A DNA stretch of 35,097 bases from an uncultured Eubacteriales bacterium (GTDB taxonomy: Bacteria; Bacillota; Clostridia; Christensenellales; Christensenellaceae): contig CAOKKG010000008.1 in the NCBI GenBank assembly GCA_948468985.1, forward strand, positions 1 through 35,097. Direction: 5' to 3'. How positions within the stretch are numbered: position 1 is the stretch's first letter; the number at the start of each line of letters is the position of its first letter. Below, in pieces: positions 16,639 through 24,466 of this stretch. A program made the translations under genes and the position numbers. Under the pieces are notes generated by a model. The model saw nothing but the letters and a program-made list of their open reading frames with translations. It had not been told where the DNA came from and searched no databases.

Positions 16639-17286
16639 TTATCCCACAAAATCTACTAAAATCTTGCCATCCTGCACACGCACGATCTCCGGCCCTTCGA
16701 CCGGCCGTCCACTCGGGATGATGGCAATCTTTCCCCCGATGCGCACCTGCTGAGGGATCAGGCTGTTGGCTGCGATGATTGCATCCGCCCGCCCGCCGTA
16801 TGCGCCCGCATGCGCCAGACCGCGCAGCTTGCCAAACACGACGATGTTGCCGCCGGCCACCAGCTCCGCACCGGCGTTGACATCGCCCACGACCACGATG
16901 TTTCCCTCATTTTCCAATCGCTGCCCGCTGCGCAATGTCCCGCGGAAAAACAGATCGCCGGGCGCGCCTTCCTCGTCCGCCGCAGCCGTTTCCGCCAATT
17001 CGGGCGGTTCCGGCGGGGGCGTCGGCTGCACCTGGCGCACAATGTCCTCATCGTCCGAAAAGGATACCGTTTCCAGCCCGATCTCCTTTTGCAGCAGCGA
17101 ACGGATCTCCTTTTTCTGCATCTCGGTGAACTTTTTGCCGAAAAAGTGCGCCGGAGAACTCGCACCCTTATAAAAATTGCGCATGCCGCGCATTTTCTGC
17201 TCGAACTCTTTCCAAAATTGCCCGTATGGGGCGTCGGCGTCAACCCAAAATTCCAATACCTCGCCGGAACTCTTGATCGTCAACAA
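16639..17286 (-). CDS. minC: Septum site-determining protein MinC
   Basis: MinC inhibits FtsZ polymerisation where MinD recruits it. The C-terminal beta-helical domain is clear: LRSGQRLENEGNIVVVGDVN (in parts), GAELVAGGNIVVFGKLRGLAHAG. The N-terminal ~80 residues are a divergent MinC-N domain joined by a Pro/Glu/Ala linker (PTPPPEPPELAETAA). The start is set at TTG 17286, behind AAAGGGGGA, giving 215 residues. A longer frame from ATG 17328 is unlikely because a TATAAT -10 at 17331-17336 places the transcript start at about 17324, inside that ATG, and it has no ribosome binding site. TTG at 17283 is another possibility. Confidence 0.9.
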   Translation of the reverse strand: MLTIKSSGEVLEFWVDADAPYGQFWKEFEQKMRGMRNFYKGASSPAHFFGKKFTEMQKKEIRSLLQKEIGLETVSFSDDEDIVRQVQPTPPPEPPELAETAAADEEGAPGDLFFRGTLRSGQRLENEGNIVVVGDVNAGAELVAGGNIVVFGKLRGLAHAGAYGGRADAIIAANSLIPQQVRIGGKIAIIPSGRPVEGPEIVRVQDGKILVDFVG

Positions 17287-17330
17287 TTCTGGGCGTCCCC
17301 CTTTCCAAAGCCTGCGTATTCTATCCATGT

Positions 17331-17359
17331 ATTATAGCGCATTTGCCCGCTCCCTGCAA
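17331..17359 (-). promoter_or_regulatory. minCDE promoter
   Basis: TTGCAG (17354-17359), a 17-base spacer, perfect TATAAT (17331-17336). It lies in the gap after mrdA. Predicted start near 17324 makes an approximately 38-base leader to the TTG start of minC. Confidence 0.8.
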
Positions 17360-17364
17360 TCTTT

Positions 17365-19818
17365 TTAACGGATGATCTCGCCTTCCTGATAGGATACGCC
17401 AGTCTCGGTCTCCTTTTGGTCAAAGTAGTAGGTGATGATCGCCTTTGCCGTGTCATAGACCTTGCTGTTGCTGAGTCCGTTCGGCACAAAGATGACAACG
17501 GCGATCTCCGGATCTTCCTTTGGGGCCACAAGACAGAACCAGATGTTGTCCTCCAAATCAATGTTGGAAATCGGGGCTGTACCCGTCTTGCCGGCCAGAA
17601 TATGCTGATACTTGAAGCCCGCAAAGGCCGAACCCGCTGTGCCGCGGTTTTCCCAAGACACGACCTGCTCCATGCCTTCCATGATCGCCTTGGAATAGGC
17701 CGTGGGCAGCTGCAAATCTTCGACCAGGCTTGGCTCGCTTTGAAGCACGACATTGCCCGATGCGTCCACCACCCGATCGATGATGTTGGCGTTGTAGACC
17801 TTGCCACCGTTGCTGATTGCACACATATACCGCGCAATGGCGATCGGCGTGAGCTGCGTCGGCGTCGCGCCGATGCCCTGCGTCGCGGTGTCCGTGTTCG
17901 TCCAGATGAGCTCGATGAGCGTGCTCATGATCTGGCTCGTCCAACCGCGCTGCCGGACGACATTGGCTGGGATGTCCAGCGTGTCGCTCAATACTTCGCG
18001 GATTTCGGGCCCGATGGACAGTTTTTGCAGTTCCACCAGCTTGACCAGCGCCAGCGCTGCGTTCGAGAGCTGCGCATCGGTATACACCACGCCGCGTTCC
18101 TCACCAAAGCCTTGCAATTGCGTCTTCAGCTTGTTATACACGAGGGTCGGCTTATAGGTTTTTTGCTGATCGATGGGCAGTGTGCTGTCGTAGAGGATCT
18201 TGGGCCCGCCGATCCAACCCACGGCCTCGCCCGTCAATTGGATGTTCGTCTTGGAGGTCAATCCGAGCTTGCCGACCCAGTTCGTCAACCGTTCGATGCC
18301 CAGACGATCCGCCACCTCAAAGAAAAAATAGTTGCAGCTGTTCTTGAGCGCCGCCACGACATTCTGCCGCCCATGGCTGCTGTAGTACGGCTTGATCCAG
18401 CAGGCCGGCGCATCGCTGCCCTCCTTGACATATTTGTCATACGGGCCGCTGTCCACAATCGTGGAATTGACCGTGATCTCCCCCTCCATGAGCCCCGCGA
18501 CCGCCGTCGCCATCTTGAAGATCGACCCCGGCGTCGAGGTGGAGGAAATCGCGTTATTGAACAGCGGAGAGCCCTCCTGGTCGAGCAACGCCTGATAATC
18601 GGCGTCCGAAATTCCGCCCGTGAACAGGTTTAGGTTATAGGAGGGATAACTGGCCAGCGCCAGGACATTGCCAGTGTCCACCTCCATGACGATTGCCGCA
18701 CCGGCATTGGCGAGCGAAAGCTCTTTGACGCTGCGCGCCGCAAGAAGCTTGTCGTACTTGTCCTTCTTTGCGGCGTACTGCGCCTCCTGCTCGCGGCGGA
18801 TCTTCTGCACATTTTCCGCCAGCGCCCGTTCCGTCACCTGCTGCAGTCCGATGTCCAGCGTCAATACCACGCTGTCGCCCTGTGTCGGCGCAAGATAGGC
18901 AGTCTGCTTCACGATACTGCCCGCCTTGTCGAGGCTATAGGTGCGCTTCCCCTGCCGCGCGCTCACACACCCGGAAAGGTAGGATTCCATCGTCGCCTCG
19001 ATCCCGATTTTTCCCACCAAGTCCTCCGCGCCATAGCCCTGTTCCTTTTTTTCCTTTAATTCGTCTGCGTCGACAATCCGCCCGAGATATCCCAGCACAT
19101 GCGCCGCCGTGTCGTTTTTGGGGTAGTACCGCGTATAGCTCTCCGCAATCTCGATGCCCGTAAGTTCGTCCGCATGCGTCTCGATCTCATAGACCGTGTC
19201 CAGGCTGACATCCTTGGCCATCGTCACCTTGACATAGGACTGATACATGTTCATCTGCACTTCCTGCCAGATGGACAGCAGCTTGCGCGCCGCTTCGTAA
19301 TCCAGCCCCTCCGGGATGCGGAAGCGGCTGCGCAGGTCGTAATAGATATCCTCCGGCTCCATGGCCGCGTCCTTGATCTGCATATTGGCGCACCAGGAGG
19401 CGATCCGTTCCTTGCGCGTCTCCTCGCCGAGGTCGCTGCTCAAGTCATAGGAAAAGTTCCCCTCAGCATCCCGCACGATCAGAAAGGTATCGATCGTCTT
19501 ATCACCGTGGCTTTCCAGGATCTCGATCGTCTCCTGCAAGATGCGCGTATAGTTCGCCCGGTCGCTCGAAGCATTGTTCGCCGGGTCGCGATAGAAGGTC
19601 ACCGTATAGCTTTCCCGGTCATAGGCCAAAAGCACGCCGTTCGCGTCATAGATCGACCCGCGCTTCCCCGCCACCGAGACGCTTGCCTCCCGGCTCGCCT
19701 GGGTAGTGTTCTGTTCCCCTGCGGCCACCAGGCGATAGAGCCGCACGCTCATCAGGCAGAAGAGCAGCGCGATGGCGACCAGACAGGCGATATAGCGATT
19801 CTTCAATTTTTCAAACAT
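17365..19818 (-). CDS. mrdA: Penicillin-binding protein 2 (class B transpeptidase)
   Basis: A D,D-transpeptidase that crosslinks peptidoglycan in elongation with RodA. The 817-residue product has a membrane anchor (residues ~9-32), a PBP dimer domain from ~50 (GKRGSIYDANGVLLA) and a transpeptidase domain with SxxK at 432-435 (SIFK), SxN at 494-496 (SCN) and KTG at 744-746. It is larger than E. coli PBP2 (633) owing to an enlarged pedestal (residues ~95-210) and an insertion near 330-370. The ATG lies 6 bases after mreD, with mreC before it, so the gene belongs to the mreC-mreD-mrdA unit. SpoVD-type PBPs are an alternative, but no PASTA domain is present. Confidence 0.94.
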   Translation of the reverse strand: MFEKLKNRYIACLVAIALLFCLMSVRLYRLVAAGEQNTTQASREASVSVAGKRGSIYDANGVLLAYDRESYTVTFYRDPANNASSDRANYTRILQETIEILESHGDKTIDTFLIVRDAEGNFSYDLSSDLGEETRKERIASWCANMQIKDAAMEPEDIYYDLRSRFRIPEGLDYEAARKLLSIWQEVQMNMYQSYVKVTMAKDVSLDTVYEIETHADELTGIEIAESYTRYYPKNDTAAHVLGYLGRIVDADELKEKKEQGYGAEDLVGKIGIEATMESYLSGCVSARQGKRTYSLDKAGSIVKQTAYLAPTQGDSVVLTLDIGLQQVTERALAENVQKIRREQEAQYAAKKDKYDKLLAARSVKELSLANAGAAIVMEVDTGNVLALASYPSYNLNLFTGGISDADYQALLDQEGSPLFNNAISSTSTPGSIFKMATAVAGLMEGEITVNSTIVDSGPYDKYVKEGSDAPACWIKPYYSSHGRQNVVAALKNSCNYFFFEVADRLGIERLTNWVGKLGLTSKTNIQLTGEAVGWIGGPKILYDSTLPIDQQKTYKPTLVYNKLKTQLQGFGEERGVVYTDAQLSNAALALVKLVELQKLSIGPEIREVLSDTLDIPANVVRQRGWTSQIMSTLIELIWTNTDTATQGIGATPTQLTPIAIARYMCAISNGGKVYNANIIDRVVDASGNVVLQSEPSLVEDLQLPTAYSKAIMEGMEQVVSWENRGTAGSAFAGFKYQHILAGKTGTAPISNIDLEDNIWFCLVAPKEDPEIAVVIFVPNGLSNSKVYDTAKAIITYYFDQKETETGVSYQEGEIIR

Positions 19819-19824
19819 GCCGCC

Positions 19825-20337
19825 TTACCCCCTGTCCAGATATTTTCCCGTCGGCCACAGCATGCGCAGCCGGTACAGCCTGCCCAAGAGAACATAGGCC
19901 CCGAGGCTCAACAGCGCCTGCGGGAGCATCCCCGGCAGTGTGCTGTGCCAGAGTCGGTTCCAAAGCCCCACTGGCGCATCCATGAGGAAGCAGAGGACGA
20001 CGCCCAGCACCTCCCGCAGGACCCATGCCCCAGCTCCTGTGAGCATCACGCCCACGATGTCTAGCCTCCGGTCCTTCAAAAACAGGTACAGCCCCATCCC
20101 CACAAGCAGATATTGCAGCGCATAGAAGCCCAGAGCCTTGGCAAAGAAGGCGTCCATCCACACCGCCGCCAGCGTGACATAGAACACGGGGGTCATTGTC
20201 TGCTCCCAGGCGACCATGCCAAGGAGCACGGCCAGCAACATGTCCATCTGAGCGCCAAAGATCGATACCTGCGGCGAAACGCACGCCGTCAGGATCATCG
20301 ACAGCACCGACACCCCGCCAAGCAACAGATACCTCAT
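19825..20337 (-). CDS. mreD: Rod shape-determining protein MreD
   Basis: MreD is an integral membrane subunit of the elongasome. The 170-residue product has five to six hydrophobic segments and the family's general layout: CVSPQVSIFGAQMDMLLAVLLG (in parts), a VWMDAFFAKALGFYALQYLL region matching the DxxxgxxlGxxal motif of MreD, and a C-terminal helix near LGAYVLLGRLY. Sequence conservation is low, as usual for MreD, so the call leans on position between mreC (ATGA overlap) and mrdA (6-base gap). Confidence 0.9.
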   Translation of the reverse strand: MRYLLLGGVSVLSMILTACVSPQVSIFGAQMDMLLAVLLGMVAWEQTMTPVFYVTLAAVWMDAFFAKALGFYALQYLLVGMGLYLFLKDRRLDIVGVMLTGAGAWVLREVLGVVLCFLMDAPVGLWNRLWHSTLPGMLPQALLSLGAYVLLGRLYRLRMLWPTGKYLDRG

Positions 20338-21158
20338 CCGTCCACCTCTTCATAGACATGCAGGAGAACACTCACTTCCTCCAAATGGTCAAAATCCACC
20401 GTGCTCTGCACATAGACGACGCGTTCGCTCGATGCCGTCGTACCGACCTCGCTCACCACGCCCACCTCGATGCCCTTGGGGTAGACCCCGCCGATCCCCG
20501 AGGTGATGATCTTGTCCCCCGGGACGATGTCCGCGTCCTCGCGCAGATAGTACAGGCGCAGCTGTCCACTGTCCTCCTCGGCGCGCAGCACGGCGTTGTC
20601 CCGTGTCCGCTCGACCGCCACGGCGATTCCGCTGGCGTCGTCCATTAGGGAGAGCACGCGTGCGTATCCGCCCGCCGCATAGACCACTTTGCCCACCAGG
20701 CCGTCGGCGCTGTAGACAATCATGCCGCTCTCGATGCCCGCATGGCTGCCTGCATTGATCGTGAATTCCTGATACCACTTGCCCGGCATCGTCCCGATGA
20801 TGCGCGCGGTCGCAACCTCGTATTCGCTGTCCGCCGTATAATTCAAAAGCTCGCGCAAGCGCTCGTTTTCCCGGAGCAGCTCGTCATAGGTCTTGAGCTT
20901 CTCCTCATAATCCGCTACCTGCTTTTGCAGCACGGCGTTCTGCTCCTTGAGCTCTGCCGAAGTGGCGCGTCCGGCAAAGAACATCCCGATGTCTTCCGTA
21001 ATATTGTAAAAAAAGCTCTGCACCGGCTTGAGGGCGCTGCCCAGGATGCTGACCGGGCCGCTCTGCGAATCCGTGTTCGCCGTCGTGATCAGCAGGCTCA
21101 CCAGCACAATCGCCAATACCACCGTCATCACCAACGGCCTGTTTTTCCAAAAGTTCAT
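20334..21158 (-). CDS. mreC: Rod shape-determining protein MreC
   Basis: MreC is a bitopic elongasome protein that activates PBP2/RodA. The ATG at 21158 has GGAG 9 bases upstream, giving 274 residues. An upstream in-frame TTG at 21173 would make it five residues longer but lies inside that site. It has one membrane helix (residues ~10-28, VMTVVLAIVLVSLLITTAN), a coiled coil (~68-110, ELKEQNAVLQKQVADYEEKL), and the two-barrel periplasmic domain with ARIIG, INAGSHAGIESGM, GLVGKVV, IVPGDKIITSGIGGVYPKGI and VGVV. It is the first gene of the mreC-mreD-mrdA unit. Confidence 0.95.
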   Translation of the reverse strand: MNFWKNRPLVMTVVLAIVLVSLLITTANTDSQSGPVSILGSALKPVQSFFYNITEDIGMFFAGRATSAELKEQNAVLQKQVADYEEKLKTYDELLRENERLRELLNYTADSEYEVATARIIGTMPGKWYQEFTINAGSHAGIESGMIVYSADGLVGKVVYAAGGYARVLSLMDDASGIAVAVERTRDNAVLRAEEDSGQLRLYYLREDADIVPGDKIITSGIGGVYPKGIEVGVVSEVGTTASSERVVYVQSTVDFDHLEEVSVLLHVYEEVDG

Positions 21159-21175
21159 GCGTTGCTTCTCCAACC

Positions 21176-21218
21176 AAAAAAGATGTATGACATTTTTTTA
21201 TTATATCATACATCTTTT
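21176..21218 (-). terminator. Terminator of the MreB-like gene, overlapping the mreC promoter
   Basis: A 12 to 13-bp perfect inverted repeat (AAAGATGTATGA with TCATACATCTTT, 21179-21217) with a 15-base loop ends in six U on the minus strand. It follows the MreB-like stop by 47 bases. The stem is A/T rich and the loop large, so it is not a strong terminator by itself. Its loop contains the TATAAT of the mreC promoter, so it may instead be an operator. Confidence 0.6.
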
Positions 21219-21228
21219 AGCTTGCCAC
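21200..21228 (-). promoter_or_regulatory. mreC-mreD-mrdA promoter
   Basis: GTGGCA (21223-21228, 4 of 6 matches), a 17-base spacer and a perfect TATAAT (21200-21205). The -10 lies in the loop of the inverted repeat described at 21176-21218. The predicted start is near 21193. Confidence 0.7.
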
Positions 21229-21264
21229 AGGGGTGTCCGTAACATATTTATAAATTTTACCGCC

Positions 21265-22254
21265 TTACCGCCAGGCAAGGCGTGGATCGCCCTTCCCTGC
21301 GCGCAGAGCGCCCTCCAGCGCCACCCAGGCCGGTTCATCTGGGAGGGAGACCGGCATCCTGAGCCGCCGCGCGAGGAATCCTCCCATCCCAGACAGGAAG
21401 GCGTACCCGCCGAAGAGCAGCACGCCCTCCTCCGCGAGATCAGAGAGCAATTCCGGCGAGATGCGCGCACACAGCGCTCGGATCCCGGCAGCTACTTCCT
21501 CATACATCAGGTGCAGCACGCCCGAGAATTCCGCGGGGTGCAGCCGGCGCTCCTCTCCCTGCGCCGTCCGGATCGTAACCGGCCGCCCCGACACCCCCGA
21601 GAGCTCCCAGGCGATGCGCTCTGCCTCCACGCGGCTCACTTGCCCCGCACCGCATTCCTCCGCGCGCCTGGCCAACAGCCGCAGCAGCCGGCCTCCGCCG
21701 GACTCGCGTTCCAGATGCGCCGCCACGCCGGAGGCGGTCGTCACGCCGAACCGCAGACTGCCCGCCCCCAGGCTCACAGCCAGGCGACCAAATGGCCGCG
21801 CGATGTCCCGCCCTGCGCCCAACTGCGCGGCGAGCGCCTCCTCCAAAAAATACGCCTTGCGTACGCCCGCAATCGTCGTACAGTATTCCCAGGCTGCATA
21901 TTCCCGCACACCCAGGCCGCAGGGAGTCACCATCACCGCTGTGCGCACCTCGGCGCGCCGTTTCCCAAGTGCCCGGCGCAGCAATTCCCGCAGCACAAAG
22001 GCCGCCGTTTCCGCATCCTCGACGCGCCCATTGCGCACCGGCCACGCGCCCCGATAGCGTTCCGGCGCATACGCGAGAAGCTCCCTGGCTTCCTCCCCGG
22101 CCGCGGCCGGCTGCCCGGAAGAAAGCTCCACCGCCGCGAGCGTCGGTGCACAAAGCAGTTGCCGCTGTCCTGGCGCACCGATGCGCGTATAGACCGAGCC
22201 CATATCCACCCCGATCCCGTTTATAAATCGATCCTTCACGCCTTCTCGTCCCAT
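21265..22254 (-). CDS. Divergent, probably non-hydrolysing MreB-like actin homologue
   Basis: The 329-residue product has MreB length and domain order and sits where mreB is expected, just before mreC. Recognisable parts are phosphate-1 loop GIGVDMGS (residues 13-20), APTLAAV as NEPSVVA, AAGEEARELLAYAPERY as VGxEAkxMxGrtPxni, WPVRNGRVEDAE as RPlxdGVIadf, VMVTPCGLGVRE, KAYFLEEALAAQLGAG and FGGYAFLSGMGGFL. Phosphate-2, normally DIGGGTTD, reads SLGAGSLRF: the Asp and Thr are lost. The gene therefore looks like an MreB paralogue that has lost efficient nucleotide hydrolysis. ATG 22254 has only a weak AGGA site. A terminator-like repeat separates it from mreC, so it may be regulated apart from the elongasome genes. 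Confidence 0.78.
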   Translation of the reverse strand: MGREGVKDRFINGIGVDMGSVYTRIGAPGQRQLLCAPTLAAVELSSGQPAAAGEEARELLAYAPERYRGAWPVRNGRVEDAETAAFVLRELLRRALGKRRAEVRTAVMVTPCGLGVREYAAWEYCTTIAGVRKAYFLEEALAAQLGAGRDIARPFGRLAVSLGAGSLRFGVTTASGVAAHLERESGGGRLLRLLARRAEECGAGQVSRVEAERIAWELSGVSGRPVTIRTAQGEERRLHPAEFSGVLHLMYEEVAAGIRALCARISPELLSDLAEEGVLLFGGYAFLSGMGGFLARRLRMPVSLPDEPAWVALEGALRAGKGDPRLAWR

Positions 22255-22276
22255 TGTCCTATAGAATTCTTACTAC

Positions 22277-22307
22277 ATTCCTATGGGACACGCCAGTGGA
22301 ATATGCC
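22277..22307 (-). promoter_or_regulatory. Possible sigma-E-like promoter of the MreB-like gene
   Basis: GGCATATT (22300-22307), a 14-base spacer and CATAGGAAT (22277-22285) lie in the 53-base gap between maf and the MreB-like gene. The -35 matches the Bacillus sigma-E element well, the -10 only partly. Chance resemblance is quite possible. Confidence 0.3.
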
Positions 22308-22868
22308 TTACTTTCCGGATAGGCCGAACTCCTTAAGCGCGGCATAGACCCGCTGCACCGGCAGCCCCACCACATTGGACGGGCATCCCTCGATGCGCGT
22401 CACAAAGCGCGCACCCTCCTCCTGAATGGCGTATGCCCCGGCCTTGTCCAAAAAGGCCGCCTCATCCAGGTATCGCTGTAATTCCTCTTCGGAGATTGGC
22501 GCAAACTGCACATCCGTCTGCTCGCAAAAGACGGCTTCTCTCTCCGCGCTGCGCAGCGCCACACCGGTATAGACCTGATGCACCTGCCCACTCAACAGCC
22601 GCAGCATGCGCGCCGCATCCGCCCGATCGCATGGCTTTCCCAAAATCTCCGTTCCGAGACACACCAGTGTGTCCGCACCCAGCAGCACCTCCCCCGCCTG
22701 CATGACGACCGCCCGCGCTTTGCGCAGCGCCAGCGCCTGCACGCGCTGTTCGCAGTCCGCCTCCTGTATATTTTCATCCGTCTGCGCCGTGCGAACCGTA
22801 AATTCCGATACAATGCGCCGCAGCAGTTCCTTCCGCCGGGGCGATGCCGAACAAAGAACGATCTTCAT
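22308..22868 (-). CDS. maf: Maf family nucleoside triphosphate pyrophosphatase
   Basis: Maf proteins hydrolyse non-canonical or pyrimidine nucleoside triphosphates (dTTP/UTP type) to monophosphates. The 186-residue product shows SASPRRKELL (residues 8-17), the ALRKARAV segment with the conserved Lys, LLGADTLVCLG with the catalytic-region Asp, HQVYTGVAL, and DKAGAYAIQEEGARFV with the second Asp. IEGCPSNVVGLPV closes the family signature. The ATG overlaps the stop of the preceding TauE-like gene by 4 bases. Location next to mre genes is common in Firmicutes. Confidence 0.95.
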   Translation of the reverse strand: MKIVLCSASPRRKELLRRIVSEFTVRTAQTDENIQEADCEQRVQALALRKARAVVMQAGEVLLGADTLVCLGTEILGKPCDRADAARMLRLLSGQVHQVYTGVALRSAEREAVFCEQTDVQFAPISEEELQRYLDEAAFLDKAGAYAIQEEGARFVTRIEGCPSNVVGLPVQRVYAALKEFGLSGK

Positions 22869-23263
22869 CCCGTTTCTCCTTTTTTTCTTTCTATCATACG
22901 CAGTTCACGCCGTTTTTTCAACCAACAGATTGCGCGCCAGACGCCCAATCCCAAGAGAAACCCGCCGAACAGCCGCCGCAGCAGCCCGATCTCCAGCCCT
23001 GCCGCCAGGTGCGCGCCCAAAAACGACCCGGCCAGTCCGCCCATCGCCAGGCTGAGCGCCAGCGGGATGTTCACTTGTTTTTTATGCAGATGCATCGCCA
23101 GCGCCAGCGCCGACATCGGCAGAAAGCAGAGCAGGTTAAGCCCCTGCGCCTCCTGTTGCGCCGCGCCCAGAAACCAGGTCAATACAGGGATCAGGATGAT
23201 ACCACCGCCCATGCCCATGCCACCCAGCACGCCAAACAGCAATCCCGCCAACAGATACCACAT
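22865..23263 (-). CDS. Half-size TauE/SafE (TSUP) family membrane protein
   Basis: A 132-residue membrane protein with about four helices, equal to one half of a TauE/SafE-type permease (family members usually about 250 residues with two repeats). The hallmark GGMGMGGGIILIPVL lies at residues 14-28, then LGAAQQEAQGLNLLCFLP and an ALSLAMGGLAGSFLGAHLA repeat element (in parts). The basic C-terminus (KKRRELRMIERKK) should be cytoplasmic. It starts at ATG 23263 behind GGAGGGAAAT and is 10 bases after the second half-gene. The substrate is unknown; family members carry sulfite, sulfonates or other organic anions. Confidence 0.82.
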   Translation of the reverse strand: MWYLLAGLLFGVLGGMGMGGGIILIPVLTWFLGAAQQEAQGLNLLCFLPMSALALAMHLHKKQVNIPLALSLAMGGLAGSFLGAHLAAGLEIGLLRRLFGGFLLGLGVWRAICWLKKRRELRMIERKKGETG

Positions 23264-23273
23264 ATTTCCCTCC

Positions 23274-23654
23274 TTAAAATAGCAGCATGCGCAGCCCCGC
23301 GAGCAGGATGAGTCCCGTAAACAGCAGGTTCACCCAGGCGGGCGGAAGCTTGTCCAGTGCCAGCGCCCCAAGGGCGCCGCCTGCCGCCCCGCCTGCCAGC
23401 AGTAGCCAAGTCTCCGTCCTCCATGGGATCTCGCCATGCAGCGCATATACGGCGGCGCTCACGACACACAGCGGGAGGATGGCGAGGATTGCCGAGGCGT
23501 GTGCGCGCTTTTCCTCCTCCCCAAGGCGCGTCATGGCCTCCACTGCGAGCACTCCGCCGCCCGAGCCGAAAAATCCGTTCAAAAACCCGATCCCGCCTCC
23601 TAATAGTAGCCGGAGGACCCAGGACCAGGTGCGTTTACCCTTCGTTTGCTTCAT
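23274..23654 (-). CDS. Half-size TauE/SafE (TSUP) family membrane protein
   Basis: A 126-residue membrane protein with about four helices, again one TSUP repeat. The motif GGGIGFLNGFFGSGGGVLAV (residues 19-38) is the repeat signature, followed by THE conserved region HASAILAILPLCVVSAAVY and GGAAGGALGALALDKLP. It precedes the other half-gene by 10 bases in the same direction, so the two are probably co-made and pair as a heterodimer. ATG 23654 lacks a clear ribosome binding site. The two genes are not a frameshifted single gene: each has its own start and stop, and each begins with its own signature. Confidence 0.82.
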   Translation of the reverse strand: MKQTKGKRTWSWVLRLLLGGGIGFLNGFFGSGGGVLAVEAMTRLGEEEKRAHASAILAILPLCVVSAAVYALHGEIPWRTETWLLLAGGAAGGALGALALDKLPPAWVNLLFTGLILLAGLRMLLF

Positions 23655-23686
23655 GGCAATTAGTTTTTCCGTCCCGGTCGCATTTA

Positions 23687-23715
23687 TTTACATCTCCCGT
23701 AAAATTGAGTATAAT
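23687..23715 (+). promoter_or_regulatory. Promoter of the TMEM198-like gene
   Basis: TTTACA (23687-23692), a 17-base spacer and a perfect TATAAT (23710-23715), in the divergent gap. The predicted start is near 23722, giving a leader of about 25 bases with GAGGGG before the ATG. Confidence 0.88.
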
Positions 23716-23745
23716 GAATAAAATTTCGTCTTTGAGGGGTGCCCC

Positions 23746-24375
23746 ATGTTTGACCTAACGGCAGGATACCTGCTCTTGCAGATCGTCCTCGCATTCTTCC
23801 TGTGCTTTTTCGGCTATCGGCATATCCGGACTCTGCTCAGCATCTATGCTTTTTTGGCTGGTTTCTTCGGCGCGTATTTCCTGCTGCTGCCGCTGCCGCT
23901 ATCCGTGCTTCTGCTAAATATCCTGTGCATCCTGGCTGGGCTTTTGTGCTCGGGGCTCACCTATGCGCTCTACCGCCTCGCTATGTTTGCCGCCGGAGCC
24001 GGGCTCGGCCTCGCGGTCGGCCTCATCCTGTGCCATTCCTTTGGCATCCCGCCCTTCGGCACGGTTGGACTGGTGTTGCTCGGCGCGCTGGCTCTGGCCG
24101 CCGGAGCACTCTCCATCGGCTATAAGCGTATCCTGCTCGTCCTGTCCACCGCCTGCTGTGGCGCGCTGCTGCTCTCCCTGCACGGCGGGTACTTCATTGG
24201 GTATTTTTCCAAGATTGGCTTTACCGTCTTTACACTGCACCAACCGCTGCGGCACACGCTTTCGGGCCTGTCCGACTTTTTCGCCGGCGCGTTCCCCTAT
24301 CTGCTCGATGCCTCGCTGCTGCTTTCCCTCGCGGGCGTGCTCCTGCAATTCCACAAGAGTGGCCGCAAAAAATAA
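23746..24375 (+). CDS. TMEM198-like (DUF4203-type) multi-pass membrane protein, function unknown
   Basis: A 209-residue, very hydrophobic protein with about seven membrane segments. The start FFGYRHIRTLLSIYAFLAGFFGAYFLL resembles the TM198-like domain (a short GYR motif followed by Gly-rich helices), and GLGLAVGLIL and LGALALAAGALSIGYKRILL continue the pattern. ATG 23746 has GAGGGG 6 bases upstream and a strong sigma-A promoter. It is transcribed away from the TauE-like genes and ends before a bidirectional terminator. No function can be assigned; the fold assignment comes from motif resemblance only. Confidence 0.7.
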   Translation: MFDLTAGYLLLQIVLAFFLCFFGYRHIRTLLSIYAFLAGFFGAYFLLLPLPLSVLLLNILCILAGLLCSGLTYALYRLAMFAAGAGLGLAVGLILCHSFGIPPFGTVGLVLLGALALAAGALSIGYKRILLVLSTACCGALLLSLHGGYFIGYFSKIGFTVFTLHQPLRHTLSGLSDFFAGAFPYLLDASLLLSLAGVLLQFHKSGRKK

Positions 24376-24466
24376 TTTTCCAAAGCAGGTATATTTCTCC
24401 GCGCCCGCGCCATACTATCCTCGATGCCAAGTGCATCATTTCCCGTTTCATTTTTCCTCTATATCG

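Noticed and set aside
17287..17328. ATG 17328 as the start of minC
   Set aside because: It lies 2 bases after a perfect -10 box and has no ribosome binding site.
22865..23654. The two TauE-like genes as one frameshifted gene
   Set aside because: Each has its own start and stop and its own repeat signature, with a ribosome binding site before the second. Half-size pairs are plausible on their own.
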